From Embiotoca jacksoni (Eukaryota; Chordata; Actinopteri; Embiotocidae), in NCBI GenBank assembly GCA_022577435.1, contig JAKOON010000039.1, positions 3,021,849 to 3,085,848 of the forward strand: a stretch of DNA of 64,000 bases. The letters are read 5' to 3'. A program made the position numbers and the translations under genes. How positions within the stretch are numbered: the first letter of the stretch is position 1; each line of letters starts with the position of its first letter. Below the pieces are notes generated by a model. It was not told the DNA's origin and did not search any database. It worked only from the letters and a program-made list of their open reading frames with translations. Positions 1 through 13,387 of the stretch are shown piece after piece.

Positions 1-330
1 GCGTTCAATGCCTGTTGCTTCAATCCTGATTTCATTTTAATTGTCCCGTGGTCACTGGAGGCGCATGAAATGCCAGGTGGGAGCCGTCGTACTCGTTAGA
101 GCTGTCCGTTTGTGATCGGCTCCCCCGGGACGAGTCGCGCCGGGTGGGAACGACGAGATGCTTCTTGACACCTTCTTTAGAAATCACTTCTTAAATAAGC
201 TTCAGCGGAAGGTACAAAAAAACAACAACAACCCCGCAAGTAAACAGACAGAAATGGAATAGGACCACGCTCCCGTTTGTGAGATGTGCTTTAACTTTAA
301 CTGCTGGTGATCGCCGTGTCTCCAGTATGA

Positions 331-336
331 TTTATT
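331..336 (-). terminator. Candidate polyadenylation signal AATAAA
   Basis: Plus-strand TTTATT reads AATAAA on the minus strand, 83 bases downstream of the stop of the small membrane ORF at 419. Its spacing fits a short 3' UTR, but the hexamer is common in AT-rich DNA. Confidence 0.25.
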
Positions 337-418
337 TATAATGCTGCCGTCTTCGTTTTCAAGCCCGATTTTCACAACGTGTGTAAATATGACGGATGAT
401 TGGTACGTCTTCCTGGTT

Positions 419-698
419 TTAAATCCACTCAGTAAATGCTTTCGAATCAGTCACTCCACGCCCAAGTTCGACACACTTTGTCATCTCGGGCACGGGAGAG
501 CCGGGCTGTGAAGAAATATTCAGCGCTCCAAACATGAAAACAAGTACGATCAATGATAAAACGCCAACGAACAGCGGTCCCCCGGCGAACACACTCGGGG
601 ATGAGTCAAAGTCTGCAGGGGATGAGAAGCCCTCAGGAAGATCAAACTCGCATTTCACGGAGCGGGATGAAGGAAGAGGCTGAATGCTCTGGAGTCAT
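419..698 (-). pseudogene. Unidentified small single-pass membrane-protein ORF, apparently frameshifted
   Basis: I do not recognise this protein. An open frame with ordinary coding character runs on the minus strand from about 658 to the TAA at 419. It has an acidic/Ser-Pro stretch, a roughly 20-residue hydrophobic segment (GPLFVGVLSLIVLVFMFG), an N-I-S glycosylation sequon and a short C-terminal tail. No ATG opens this frame. An ATG in good context (G at -3) lies at 698-696 and opens a frame (MTPEHSASSF...) that would join the long one if a single base in the AAA at 655-653 were absent. An AATAAA (minus strand) sits at 336-331, about 80 bases after the stop, as expected for a terminal exon. 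Alternatives are a chance ORF, a decayed gene, a sequencing indel, or a terminal exon with its upstream exon outside the ORF. The AGs just upstream lack a good pyrimidine tract. Confidence 0.25.
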
Positions 699-1484
699 CG
701 CCGTGGCAACGCGCCCGGCCACTACTTTAATCTGTCGTCGGAGCAGAAAACCGAGAAAAATACACTTTGCTTTTTTCCCCGAGTTATTCTTCAGAGAGGT
801 GGCTCTTGCCCTGCGCAAAAACAGAAACGCATTTGTGTTTTTCTCAGGCAGAGCAGAGGTCCATGTAGGCTTTTTAAATATTTTACACAGTCGGAGCGCG
901 CGGCAAAATATTCACATTTTTCTGAATATTAACGAGAGCCGTGGTGTTGACTAGTGTAATCTGTTAAAGGCTGTAATATGTATGAGGAATTATAAACCTT
1001 ACAGAGACTATTCATTTGTGTCTTCTTTCCTTCACATGTTAGTTTCTGCTATTTTTAAGAATGTCGTTTTATTAAAGACGGAAATATTCAAACGTGAAAC
1101 CGGGAGACCTGCGAATATTGCCGAGACGCATTTGCTAAACTATGTCACGCTCAGGTTAAGGTTTTACAAGAAGCGGAATTACTGACCGATTCTGGTGCTC
1201 CACGGTGGACCGTAGTGTCTTTCAGCTCGTTGTTTTGGATTTGTGGCCTCAAACTTTACTGGTTCACTCTCGTCACTCTGGTTTTACAAAAGGCCCAGGA
1301 CCGTTAAGTGTCGTTTTCTGGGAAAATAATGCGAATAAACCAACCGTAATGCACCTGCCCAGCGTCGACCAACCTGAAGAGCGTGTTAGCGGCTAGTCGG
1401 TGAACATACTGCCGTATTTAACAGTTAGAGAGGCAGATTTTTACCTCGGGAGTTGGTGGACGCCGTAGACTGCGTAAGAGAATG

Positions 1485-1612
1485 GATGGAGTCTCCGGGT
1501 CTGAAAAGAGAAGCGGATTCAAACGTGATTTAAAGTGCAATCCCACCGAGGGCCACTAGGGGCTGGCTACTAAAAAAAAAATAAAAAAAACACCTGGCTC
1601 CAATAGACTTGT
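1485..1612 (+). repeat. Dispersed repeat family A, copy 1 (diverged fragment)
   Basis: It contains the family landmarks CCGGGTCTGAAAA, an 'agtgcaat-cc-accgag' block and GGCCACTAGGGGCTGGCT, in the same order as the copies at 2820, 5980, 28057, 32366 and 53211. The class is not clear: there is no ORF, and the length suggests a short non-autonomous element (SINE or MITE). Confidence 0.55.
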
Positions 1613-2819
1613 TCCCGCAGTCCTCATTCCTTTGTCCCCCTTCAGCAAAGCTACAAGCTAGACGGTTTGGACTCCTCATAGTGACTTTTTTTGTCCGTCT
1701 AAAACAGCGTCCTGACTACAAAGTGGGGTTCGCGCCCTTATTGATCGCGGGCCAGCGACGGTGCACGGACGATGCATCCTAATAGGCTTCGTGCTTCCCG
1801 GAGTTGCTCGGCCGTGCGACACCTGTCAGGCTGCGCGGCTCCGCGCCGCCGGGAACTCGTCTGTAATTCCGGCCCGGCGACGTGTTGGAGGACCCGCGAG
1901 CCGCAGGCGCCCACGCCTTGTTCCATTAGCCAGTCCATTTCACACTATTTGTCATAGCTGTCTTCCGCCACGGGGTTCGGTAATGGAGGTCACCGGCGGA
2001 GCGTCGAGCGAACGGACGCGGCTTCTCTTATGCACCCCCCCTCCACCGCCAACCGAGCGAGCAGACGGCTCATTTATCTTGTTTCCACCCCTCTACCAGG
2101 TATTCCTAATGACCTATACGCACCTCTGGCGTTTTCTCCATCTCCCATAATCCTCCTCTTCCTTCTTCTTAGCGTGTTGACTCACGACGCGGGCTACGGA
2201 AATGACGGCGCGACGGCTTTTGTCATAAAGTCGGCCTGACCGGCAGGTTAAAGCCACGATGTGCCTTTTATCTATCATTCATTCGGCGCCTAAAGGAACT
2301 ACCGCGTAGCGCTATCGGAGCGGCAGGATCACTGCAAAGCCTGCAGATATATATAAAAAACATTTCCCTATGCATTGTACAATACAACAAGGTGTTGCTA
2401 TGGGCATTTATTCATTGCTGCCTCAATACAGTCTTGTTCGAGTCCATACAGGTATTCTAAGTCCAACACTTCGCGCTCTTTCGTAACAAAAGCCAGCGTG
2501 AGCGATAAAAGCTTTCAAGCTACGACTTATTATTGTTTTTTTCTTTTGTTTCTTTTCAATTCACACATCCTCCGCTGTGGGCAAGGAAGTGCACTCCAAA
2601 AGGGCGCCGTACAACTCACCGTGTCACGGGAAGCTAATTTAGAAGTAACGAGAGCCCTTCGGTTCAGCTGCAGAGAAAGAGCCGAAAGGTGTGGAGGCAT
2701 TGTGAAAGGTCAAATTCAGAGAGGGAACGTGTCGAACCTCCAAACCGAGCTGGTAACTATCTACCGCAAGAACACACCTTTTCCCTTTTTCCGGGCTATT
2801 GCGTCATTATCACAGGCCG

Positions 2820-2947
2820 TATATAAAAGTGTTCGTAGCTTCCGGCTCTGAAAAATGAGGCCGATGCGGAAGCGCCTCAAGCTGCGATGCCACCGAGTGC
2901 CGCTAGAGGTCGGATGCAAAAAGCCCCCCCGTAGACTCCCGTTCAAC
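2820..2947 (+). repeat. Dispersed repeat family A, copy 2
   Basis: It begins 'ataaaagtgttcgtagctt', continues with CCGGCTCTGAAAAATGAGG and 'gccaccgagtgccgctagagg', and ends near 'gactcccgttcaac'. The first block matches the reverse complement of the copy ending near 53615 almost base for base, which fixes one edge of the family. Confidence 0.65.
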
Positions 2948-3616
2948 TAACCTCCTGAAATTCTCAGTCGGAAAAAAACATTCTCCGTGTTGTCAGCTAA
3001 AGTCGTTAGCGTTCCGGCTGTAAGAGATCTTAAAACTTAGTCCGCGAGGGGAAAGGAAAGACCTCGTCAAACTACTTTCCTTCACTTTGGCTGACTGAAG
3101 GAACTTCCCCATAAAGACGGTGGTGAGGCGACACGCGTCCTGATGAACGGATGTTCGAAGATGCCTAAATTAAGTTCCGACGACCCAGCTGTCATTCCCG
3201 TCCCGCGACTCGAAGCTCGGGTGGCTTTAATGACCGATCGGCGAGGAAGGACGCGCCGACGGCGCTTACTGGGCCCGTCGTGGGAGGAAAACCTTGAGGT
3301 CGCCACTCCCACCCTGACTGCGTGTCGGCCCGACGGAGACAGATTGATCGCGACAATCGCTGTGATGTCCCTCTGTCTTTCGAGATTTTTCTCAGTGCTG
3401 AGGGCTCAGGCTTTCTCATTTGGTTGCTAAGTAACCGAAGTGAAAAGAGAACAGTGGCGACGGTAGAAGATCTGACATATTACTTATAAAAACACATGCT
3501 GGCTCGGTTTGAGATGTGCGAGGGACGGAGAGGGGGCGGCTGCTTTTCAAGTTTGAAGCGCATGGCTCGGAGCGCACGGGAACGAATGCGACGTTGCATG
3601 TCATTTTTTAATACGC

Positions 3617-3674
3617 ATACACACACACACATATATATATATACATATATACGTATATGTATATATATATATAT
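3617..3674. repeat. Compound (CA)n/(TA)n microsatellite
   Basis: A CA tract grades into an imperfect TA tract of about 45 bases. It creates a false 296-codon plus-strand ORF reading THTHTH-IYIYIY. Confidence 0.9.
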
Positions 3675-4394
3675 AGCGACGAGCTATTTCATTTCCCATG
3701 TCGCCGCTTCAGGACAAGACACAATCTCCAAATACGACAAGCTGTGGGAATCTCCTCGTCCAGATCATTTTCAGTTTGCCGATGGCGTTGGCACGTCGTT
3801 GTCAGACGGTGATCGTTTGGCCTGGTTTACGGGAGCCGACGGTGACAGGATTGGACTTCACCGTTTTTCATTCGGCGTTTGTGTTGTGCGTCCAGGCCGT
3901 CCCCGAAGCCAGGACCAACAGCTTGCCGCCGCTTGGCAAGTGCTGCGCATTCATTTCCTACACCGGAGGGAAGCGAGAAGAAGTGTCAGTATGACGGGTT
4001 TGCGCTCTCGGCGTCGGCGCGGCGCCGCTCGTCTCCTCTCCGTCGGTTCAAGATGTCGCGCGTCAAAGAGTCGATTCGAGCCAACCGCGAAAAGACAGTT
4101 CGACCTTCGACTGTTTCTCGGGGAAATCGCCCTCTCCGCCGCGTTCGTCGTTAAGACCGTGGCGAGCAGATGGGGAGTGTCCTCCGGAGAAGATCCAAGC
4201 GTTTGTTTTTCCTCGCGTGGATATTTTTGCCGTTTCGTAAAAGAAGGACTCGCATGTGTCGCGTCAGCGGCCTCGAAAAGGACTTTGAAGTTTTCCTCAG
4301 AAGGAAAACGGATTCAAGTGCTGCACTGTGGGACAGAAGAAAAGAGCGAGATAAAAAAGAAAATAGTTAACGCGACGAGCTCGTAGGGCGTCTG

Positions 4395-4640
4395 ATGTCC
4401 CCCCACTGCCATTAGAAATATCATCACTTTGCTGTCTAATTAAAATTGCACTTTATAACTAAGCTAAGTGTCTCTCGGCTGATTTTTGGCACATTTATAA
4501 TCTTTATGAGCAATTAAGAAAAAGCATAGCTTGTTATGGTAATCGGGCGACAATGGAGCCAAAGACGAGGCTGTTTGGTTGATTATGAATGCCTCCAAAA
4601 TGTTCTGATTATGTTAAGCAGCTGTGCGGCATTAAAACGA
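4395..4640. promoter_or_regulatory. Candidate conserved non-coding element
   Basis: A complex, repeat-free AT-rich block contains homeodomain-type cores (TAATTAAAAT, GCAATTAAG) and TTTATGAGC. It sits between GC-rich, low-complexity stretches. It resembles developmental enhancers in vertebrate gene deserts, but conservation cannot be tested here. Confidence 0.2.
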
Positions 4641-5979
4641 GGGCACTAGAAAATGAACAGCAAACACGGAGACGAGCGCGGAAACAATCCGAGGTCGGGT
4701 CCTGACGGCGTTTGCATTTGTTTGAATGTCAAAATGTGCCAAAGTCCAAGAAAAATTCCTACCGTTTGACCTCGGGGGGGAATCGAAGAAACTATTTGTG
4801 CTTCCTGACTTTGCTGCACCTTCTACTTTTATTTAACCCCCATTTGTTGGGAGCGTGAACTGCTTCACGTGGGTTTTTAGATAATATAATAGTAAATGCT
4901 CGATTGACAGTTACCGAGGTAGCCGAGACCTTTTTTCACTTTAGTTTTTTAAAGAAAGAAACGAAGCCCACTTGTTAGAATAAAATGACAGGATGTCGTA
5001 AACGGTTCAAAGAGGCATTTTAGGCTTAAGCTCGAATTTGTTATTGAATTATTAGAAAAGGACAGCGCAGAGATCCATATATATTTGGGAGGGAAAGAGT
5101 GAGAGGAAAGAAGCTCGGTGGGTCACTTGAGGTCCTCCGGCGGCCTCGGCCTACAACGGCGTAACCGCGGGATGGTTCGGAGCCACCGGAGCAGCTCTGA
5201 CTGTAGGCGTTATGAAAAAGGAACGTTTTGAGTCTAACCTTGCAGCTAGAGAGGGTTTTCTGCTGGTTCCGCGGCAGAGGAGCCCTGATATGAAATCAGA
5301 ATACACTACAAAGTCATGTGGCGTATCTCAAACCCTGCTGAAACTGGCTGATGAGAAATCTATCTTGGAGCTCAGATCCAATTTATTTTTCATGTGCACC
5401 ACGCTCACCGGGGACAAAGTAAAGCTCAGGCCGTACAGATGAAGTAACGGTGAGAAACCTCTCGCCGTAAACAAGCCATTAGCAAAAATTCACGAGCGGC
5501 AATTAGACGAATCGATGCGTGCGACGGACTGTTGGAAGTATCTAAAAGTAGCACGCGACGCGTTAAGGGATTATTTTCTCCATCGCTGGTAATGAGTGTG
5601 ATAATCGGGACCTTCGTTAACTTCATCATTACAGCGGCAGTCATTATTGCAGTGACAACAAGGAGCCCGTCAGGGGCCTCGTTTATATCGCAATCTCCTT
5701 TTTGATTTGCTCACACGGGTGCACGAGTTTCATGTACGCGGCTCGCGACGTAAAACGTAAGCTTGTCGGCGCCAATCGTGAAATCGGGATTATCCTCCGA
5801 CGAGGAAAACGCCACTCGATATAACAATTACCGAACAGAGCGAGTTGATTCAATCTTGCCTTATTTTGACGATCGTAAAAGAAGTAAAGTCATTATTTGG
5901 TATCGGGGGCGCAGCTGGATTCTTATCTGCATTTGTCTTGATGCAGTTTTAAAGAACTACATTTCGCATTTTTTATACG

Positions 5980-6113
5980 GCGTGTAAAAATGGACGTAGC
6001 TTCTGGGTCTGAAAAGTGAAGCCAACGCAGAGTGCAATACCGCAGAGGGCCACTAGGAGCTGGCTCCAACAAACCTCCGGCTTGAATACGATCCCATTCA
6101 AACAGCTTCGACT
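5980..6113 (+). repeat. Dispersed repeat family A, copy 3
   Basis: It shows 'gtaaaaatggacgtagctt', CTGGGTCTGAAAAGTGAAGCC, 'gagtgcaataccgcagaggg' and CCACTAGGAGCTGGCTCC, ending near 'cccattcaaac'. It has the same orientation and block order as copy 2. Confidence 0.7.
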
Positions 6114-6987
6114 TCTCTCGTTAGAATACAAAATCATTCTGGTGTCATTAAGATTGTGATGATGTCATTCAAAAAAAAAAAAAAAAAAAATCACTTTTGT
6201 AGTGGGCGGTGCTCTCTAAATACATCTGTGATTCAAAAAATATGCGGTCCTTTGTTAAAAAAAAACCAAGTTGAAGGTCCAAGCTTGTGTTCCTACCATT
6301 AGGTGCAGTTCCTCTTACTGGTCTTCTAATCCAGAGCAACGACACCCGAGGCTCCTGGGTAACGTAGTATTTGGACGTGCCTAAATGGAAACAAAATTGA
6401 AATAAATTTCACGTATAACAGTCCAACTAACTACAACAGATGACTTTTTGCACCTTCGCAAATGATCACAACTACTATCAGTATTCTCACACGCGCCTGC
6501 TGCCTCCGCGGAAACCGAACGGCGACTCCCCGGCGCCGCATTCATCAACCTAATTCTGTACGTGCAGCACGCGCCTGTGGCTGAAACCCTACGCGGTGAC
6601 GTTGAGAGACCTCGAAGTGATGAAGAGCGGGCGGGCGGGCGGGCGCACCGGCGCAAACACTTAAAGCGGCAACGAGTACAGATTTTTACTGGCCCGCAGC
6701 ACAAATTAAACCGTGGTAGAATTTCAGGATGTTGATCAGCGCCGATGAGTCAGTGGGAATCCAATTATTAAGATGTGAGAAATCAGCAGCTCGGGCGGAT
6801 CCTGGCAGTAATATCCGGGACCGTGGCACTTCCCGCGTCACCGCCGATGCCTCTATTAAAGGCGCGACCTCGGAGTCCGGGACCGAGGAGGAGAGCGCTG
6901 ACGTCATCCGTCCTCCTCGTTGGCACCTCGTTTTGAAAGACGGCGATCCGCGAGGCCGCGCCACATGGCCTCGGCGACGTGACACAG

Positions 6988-6988
6988 C

Positions 6989-7030
<42 letters not shown>
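6988..7030. repeat. (GT)n microsatellite bounded by GCGC
   Basis: About 18 GT units are flanked by GCGC on both sides, so the whole 43 bases are alternating purine-pyrimidine. Such tracts can adopt Z-DNA. Confidence 0.9.
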
Positions 7031-7031
<1 letters not shown>

Positions 7032-10000
7032 GTGAATAGCCAAACGTAGGAGAGCGCGGGGAAAAGAAGATCTTACTTTTGTGCTGCAAATCGGGCTGAA
7101 ATCACATTTATTTTGGCTTCTACCTCGCGGCACAAACACATACACACAGAGGCTGAAAATACCAACTACAGTGTGACTCGCGCTGCGCCCCCCTCTCCCC
7201 CCCCCCCCCCCCAAAAAAAAAGATGAACGTGCCCTTCAGTGTGACATCAAAGCAGCAGGATTAGGTGTTGATTAAGCTCGACATGCGCAGAGAAAGAAGC
7301 TCGACGCAGCTCAGACTTCAAAGATGAAAACACGGACAACAACGTGTTCATTCATTTTGCACTGCTTGTTATTTTTATTTTTGGGGGGGGGAGGGGGGGG
7401 GGTGACGGGTGGGGATCAATAATGTTGAGAAGGGTAGTGAGACCGCGTCTTCGTTTTTTTTTTTTTTTTATCAAAGCAGGCCTACTTTTAAATGAAAAGA
7501 AATACACAAAATTAAATCAATACAAAAAAAAAAAAAAAAAAACACTCTTAAATATTAGGGGCAGCTCAAGCAGCATCCAACCATGACATCACTCGTTTGG
7601 TTCAGCATCACACCCATCTACTAATGTCTTAAAAGTGAAAGGAGTGAGGATGAAGTCGGAGGACACCTTGAAAACTTCTTCATTGAAATGTTCCAAAACT
7701 GCATTTTATTTTGTTTTAATGATAAATGAATTTCAGACGTACGTACGGGCACGTTGCGGCGCGTTTTTCCACAAAGAACTTCCACTCTAGTGACCGTTCC
7801 CTTTCGCTGTGTCTGCATGAGGAAAATGAAACCGCATCTTGTTCTGTATTTTTACTCATTGCTCGCTGCTATCAGTAAAATGCACCGTTTCCAACCGAGC
7901 AAGTTTGACACTTCTATCGGAGTGGCACATGAAATACGAAACGTAATTCAACTCCTCTGGGAGAAGCGTTATTCCATTATTCGGTGACAGATCCAGCGGA
8001 GAGCTTTTGACTTGAGTTGCCAGGCGGTTGGCGGGGGTGGGGGGGGGGGGCTGGGGGGGGTCCTGTCAATCATCTCGACAGTCATGAGCGGGGGGGGGGA
8101 GGGGGAGGACTCAACATCTTCTCCTTTAGTCTTTTCGGCCCGCCGGTCTCATCCGGTTTCTCTACCGAGCAGCTGGAAAGCGTCGAACGCCCGACCGGTC
8201 ACATGCCGGAGCTCCTGTTTCACTGTGCAAATGTTTTTAAGCCGTTTACCTCCGAGGACTCTCACGCCGAAAGGCGAGCCGGGATCGAACAAACATTTGA
8301 CTTCCGTCACCGCTCAGCGAGCCGCACGCTATCCGTCTTGAGTCAACAGGGCCGGTTTGCTTTGAAGCTTTGCTCTGCACGCCGACGCTCCTGTGCGATC
8401 CTTCTTATTGGCTTTGGCGGAACGTACATCGAGTTCCTTCCTCGCGGACGAAAGCACTTTTAGTGATTGTCGGGTGGGGGGGGGCAAAGCGAGACTTTGG
8501 AATTGCTTAATTTTCATTCTGTTACCCACTCGGGTCTCGTGCAAACACCGACCTCTCGAACTGCACTTTTTTTCCTCCCCCGCCCGAAGTTGCAGAGTCC
8601 AAAACAAGCGCCGAGACCAAAACTCCCGGCGGGGGGCCGCCGCGGCGCGCCTCTCCAGTCGAAACTCGAGAGCGCGAGACGACGTCCCAATTTCGCTTCC
8701 CGAAACACGAGTCGTTCCTTTCAAGTTTCAAAGGCGATAATTGCCTGAAATTTCAAAGGGAAGATAATGGTTCCGAATGTTCGCGGAGAAAAAAAAAAAA
8801 AAGACATAAACGGGCCGCGCGGGGCTTTTTCGGCGCCTCATCAATGAGCATCCTCAGACGGTCTCGGGATGAGCAGCCTCGGCGTGATTCAAAGCTTTCT
8901 GATGCTTTCCGTCTCCATTTGTCTTCCGCCGCTTTATTGTTGGTTCTCCCTCCTTCCCCTCGCGTCTCTGTCGAGCCGAACGGCGTTACGATCGTCAACG
9001 AGCTGAACGAAGCGGGAAGTGAGCAGCTTTGATTTCCTGTCGTTTCACGACCGGGCGCGGCTACGCTCCCTGAAAGGAGCCCGCCCTCCGAAGGGAATTC
9101 GTTTTGGGTCGAATTTTAAGGCCGTTTCCTGCGATTCTTTTTGTCTCTTTCAGGGGAACAACATCCCGACAGCTCGTAAAAAAAACAACAACAAAAACAA
9201 CCACAGCTTTTTGAGGCTTCTGTTATGTCACGATGACAACGCCGTCCCCCCCCCCCCCCGCGCGCGCGCCGACGAGTGTCCTGCACGATTACTTGAAGTG
9301 ACACCGTATCCATGGCAACGTTACACTTCCCGTCTCTCGCAAGGACGGGCTTTTTCGCACGTCTGTTAAAGACTCTATACTTCACACACCTGTTCCCAAA
9401 GAGCTGCCAGTTCATGTAACGGCTGTTTTGTGAGGCACCATTTCACCTGATAGTCGTGTTTTTTCCGGGTTTTTTGGCGAGGCGGGACTTTTCGCCGAAG
9501 TAATGAGTCGCGCCGATGTTCTCGGCCGTCCCGTGTCTCGCCCGCGCTGCTCTGACCCCGCTGATAGCCCGTTTGTGTTTTCGCGCGTGCCGTCGCAGGC
9601 AAGGCATCTTTTGGAAATCGCTGCCGCCGCGACACGCTCCCGACAAAAGTCCCCGAGGCCTCGGGGAAGGAAGTGGCCCTTCAAAAGAGCCGCTCCAACA
9701 AGAAAATGAGCTCTTTCCCTCCGTCGCTCCACCCAACCGTGAAATACTGCGGTCGGAGAGCTGAATGAATTATACTCCCGCTCGGAGAAAATACCTTCAA
9801 CTGAAAGTTTCTTAAGCCTTTGCGACTCTATAAGCTCCGTCTGCCTGTTTAACCGTCCGCCTGCCGGCCTGCGTACGTTCCTGTCGACGGCGGGCGAATA
9901 ATATTCCATTATTTTCGCGAAACGCGTCCGTTTCGCTGACGCGGGGCGTCGTCCCGTCGTCATCTGGCTCACGCGAGGAGACTAATTACAATTTATTCAT

Positions 10001-11171
10001 CCTGTAAATTGCCTTTCCGCATTCTCGTTAATCTGTTTTTATGGCCTCGTGTCTCACGTGGCTCTCTGTTTACCAGGAAATGAGGGTCCCTTCCCCTCCG
10101 AGGGTTGTTTTTTTTTCATTCCGTTATTCACAGACGGCTTCAGAAAAAGAGTCGACTCCCAGATGTGCGACTGTTGACTGATGGTTTAATCTCCTTCCTT
10201 TTCGTGTCTTTACCCGCTGACTTATTTATGAGAGCTTCTCCGGAGGGACTTCAGATGACACCAGAGTTTTACTGAGCCCGCAGCACCGCCGATGCACCGC
10301 CGATCGCCTCCGACCGACCGCCTCCGACCGATCGCCTCCGACCGACCGCCGCGCGGGCAGCGAAGTCGGTCTGGCGTGCTCGTGAGATACAATTAATCCC
10401 GAGGTCAACGAGTGCGGCGGGACGGACGGACGGACGGACGCCACAGAGGCCTTTCGCCCTCAGTCGCATCAAGAGCTTTTGGACCCGAGAGGGCCGGCGG
10501 GTTCGTTAAAGAGATGTTTTGAACAACGGGCGCTTGAGCTTTAATTATTCACGGAGGTGATTACCTCGGTTTATCAGGGAGATTAGGAGGGCCGGGAACA
10601 TCCCGCGCGGTAAAACCACAACCTTTTTTTTTTTTTTTTTTACATTCTTTTTGATATCGATCAAACAGGATCAGTTAATTACGAAGGGCAATTAAAATCA
10701 GAAACTCACTCTGCTGGAGTGGGGAAGTCACACAAAACCACGTTCAACTCAGGTGCTGATGTGCGGTTTTTTTGTTGTTGTTGTTGTTTTTGCTCGACCG
10801 GTCCGAACACCAAAGTTCAGACTGAACCACTTCAGCTACGACGGTTAAATACTCTTAATGCGCACTCGACAGTATCGCCGTTATCAAAGCCAATATACAA
10901 GCCATTTAACAGGGCCACAAAAAAGGGTGCAGCGGTTATTAAGTAGTTTAAATCCAATCTCCTCCGTCTGCCTCGGGGCCGAAAGGGTTCGTGACCGATT
11001 CAGATCTGAATCCATTTTCGCCGCGGGAATGAAAGTTCAAATTACTTCACGATTTATTGGTTCTTCGCCACGAGCAGTTATCTGGAGAAGATGTCAGGGT
11101 CGCGGAGAGAGAGCGGCTGAAGGATTAAAGTAAATGCGTACGCACACTCTTAGTTAAACTCCCACTACACA

Positions 11172-11173
<2 letters not shown>

Positions 11174-11211
<38 letters not shown>
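11174..11211. repeat. (CA)n microsatellite
   Basis: About 19 uninterrupted AC units lie in intergenic DNA downstream of NALF1. Confidence 0.9.
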
Positions 11212-11212
<1 letters not shown>

Positions 11213-13352
11213 GAGGCTGTGATTCACAAGAGCTACTTGACTCACAGATCCGCAGAGATGCTTTGTTTCTACATGCAGTCTGGGGCTTTTGTTCTCGTCT
11301 CTCCACAACAAACACTTCCCTCCGCGCTCCGGCGCCTCCCTGATTATAATCAATGTGTGGGCGTCCGTCCGTCCGTCCGTCCCCCGTCCACCACCCCAGG
11401 TAATCAAGTAGCTGCCCGGCGCGTCTCGCCGCCCTCGATGCCGTCACGCTCGCCGTGTGGGAGGAACGTATTGATTTTTTTTGGAAAGTGCGTGTTTGCG
11501 TTGATGCCGTTCTGTGCCGCAATCACAGAAAAGCCCTCAATCACGTACCGCGAGCAAATTGCGGGAGACAATTAATACACCGCCCTTAAGCTCCCGCTGA
11601 GGACCTGCGCGAAGATAATTGATCCCGAATGCGAACACTTCAACCTGAAGCCGTCACCCTCGATTTCCCCGCCCGTCTGAAATCGATGCGGGTCACGGAG
11701 GCCGAGGACGTGCGGTTTCGAACCATTTAACGCCGGTCGCCGCGCGCTACGGATCAAAGCAAACGTCATGCTTGTAAGTCTTCACCAGAACAAGTGAAGA
11801 GCAGCTTGTCATTTCCGACTCCTCGCCACTGACCTTTGTGACGCTTTCCCTCGCTGAGCGTCTCGATCGCGGTTGTAGCTCCGCGTCTTGAGGCTGCCGT
11901 TCGCTTTCCCTGAGCGGGACGGAGACGATGATAACATCTGATTTAATTCAACTAAATGGCGAAGGGCTTCGTTACTCACCCGGGGGACGGCGGTGTTTTT
12001 CAGGCGCGCAGATTCAGAGTTTGTGTTTACTACGGCGTGCCAGATTTCATCCTCGGTTGCTTTCGTCTCGTGCAACACACCTGGTTCTGCTTCTCTAACC
12101 TCCGGTCCAATTCTAAACAGCCACACCGACAATCAACCCGTTCCCTCTTGGAAATGGTCCAGGCCGACACTTCATTCTTCACCGGAGCATAAATTCACCC
12201 GTCCCTTCCAGACAAAAATGACTTCAAGCACGAGCCTGAAACACGACGGGCGATCTGGTTTTCGATCTGAAATCGATCCAGGCCGCAAGACTCAAACCTA
12301 AAATGAAGGAAGCCAAAAGGTGCCATATTTAAAAACCCCATAATGTTTTGTTGCATTTAAAAATCTCCTCTTCGATTAGAAATCGATTAGAAATGTACGT
12401 CTAACGTGGCTGTTGTTTTTTTTTTTCGACATTCATTTACCCCGTTCAAAATGAACATTTGACCTGCTCCTATACTACGACTACCACTTTTAGCATCTTT
12501 CAGCTCGTTGTTTCTGTTTTCTCTTAGTTTGGTGGACGAACTTGACGGGAAACTCGGCTGCTGAAGAGCGAGATATTGTTCTTAGGAAACCTGTTGCGGA
12601 ACAATTCAAACGTCCGTCTTGTTTGCGTTTCATAATGAACTTCCTCACAAGATTATTTGGCTTTTATTTGCTTCCGTACTGTTTCTCCCTTTCGGATACA
12701 CGAGCACGTGGTCTCTCCGTACGAGTGGAAAGGAAGAATCGCGTATTTGGATTTACTCGTTGGTGTTTTTGTTTTTGTTTTTGAACCTCATATCCGTGCG
12801 AGCGTTCAACTTTAGTGCATCCGGGGAGTCGAGATGACATTTCAAAGTGCGCCAGCTCCAAGTGGTTGTTAATAGAAATTCGAAATTGAAATGTCACTTC
12901 AATTGTACAAAAAAAAATAAAAATATTGTTGTAACAACTCTTCTGTCCGCGTACATCACCGCTGAATAATATCCTGTTTTAAAAGCGGCCGAGCTGCTCG
13001 GCTGGCCATCAATAATACAGGAAGGAAAGATGAAGACAAAATAAATAAATGCATCGACACAACTTCATCCATCACCTATTTCAAAACGGGGAAAAACACT
13101 AAAGGGAACCACGAGCACAGATACTGCTGCTAATACTTCTGTATGATAGAGAGAGAGTCCAGACGACCGTGGTATACAGTATAGCTGCAGTAATTATATG
13201 ACTTCAGGCTCACAGCCCATTGAATCGCATACAAAAATAAATAAAGAAGAAGTGCACAATCTGGACTTTCCTGGTTTTCTAACAAGACTTCAGAGTTCAA
13301 GTCTCTCCTCCTTCTATCACTTCCTGCACAAACGTCTAACAGCAGGGGCAGT

Positions 13353-13387
13353 AAAAAAAATAAATAAATAAATAAATAAAATAAATA
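13353..13387. repeat. (TAAA)n microsatellite
   Basis: About eight TAAA units with one interruption. On the minus strand the tract reads TTTA repeats, so it is not a source of AATAAA for NALF1. Confidence 0.85.

Noticed and set aside
3496..4386. 296-codon plus-strand open frame
   Set aside because: It passes straight through a CA/TA microsatellite, is Arg/Ser-rich and has no domain or splice context; a chance frame.
9412..9972. 186-codon minus-strand open frame
   Set aside because: CpG-rich stop-poor DNA; charged low-similarity composition and no recognisable motif.
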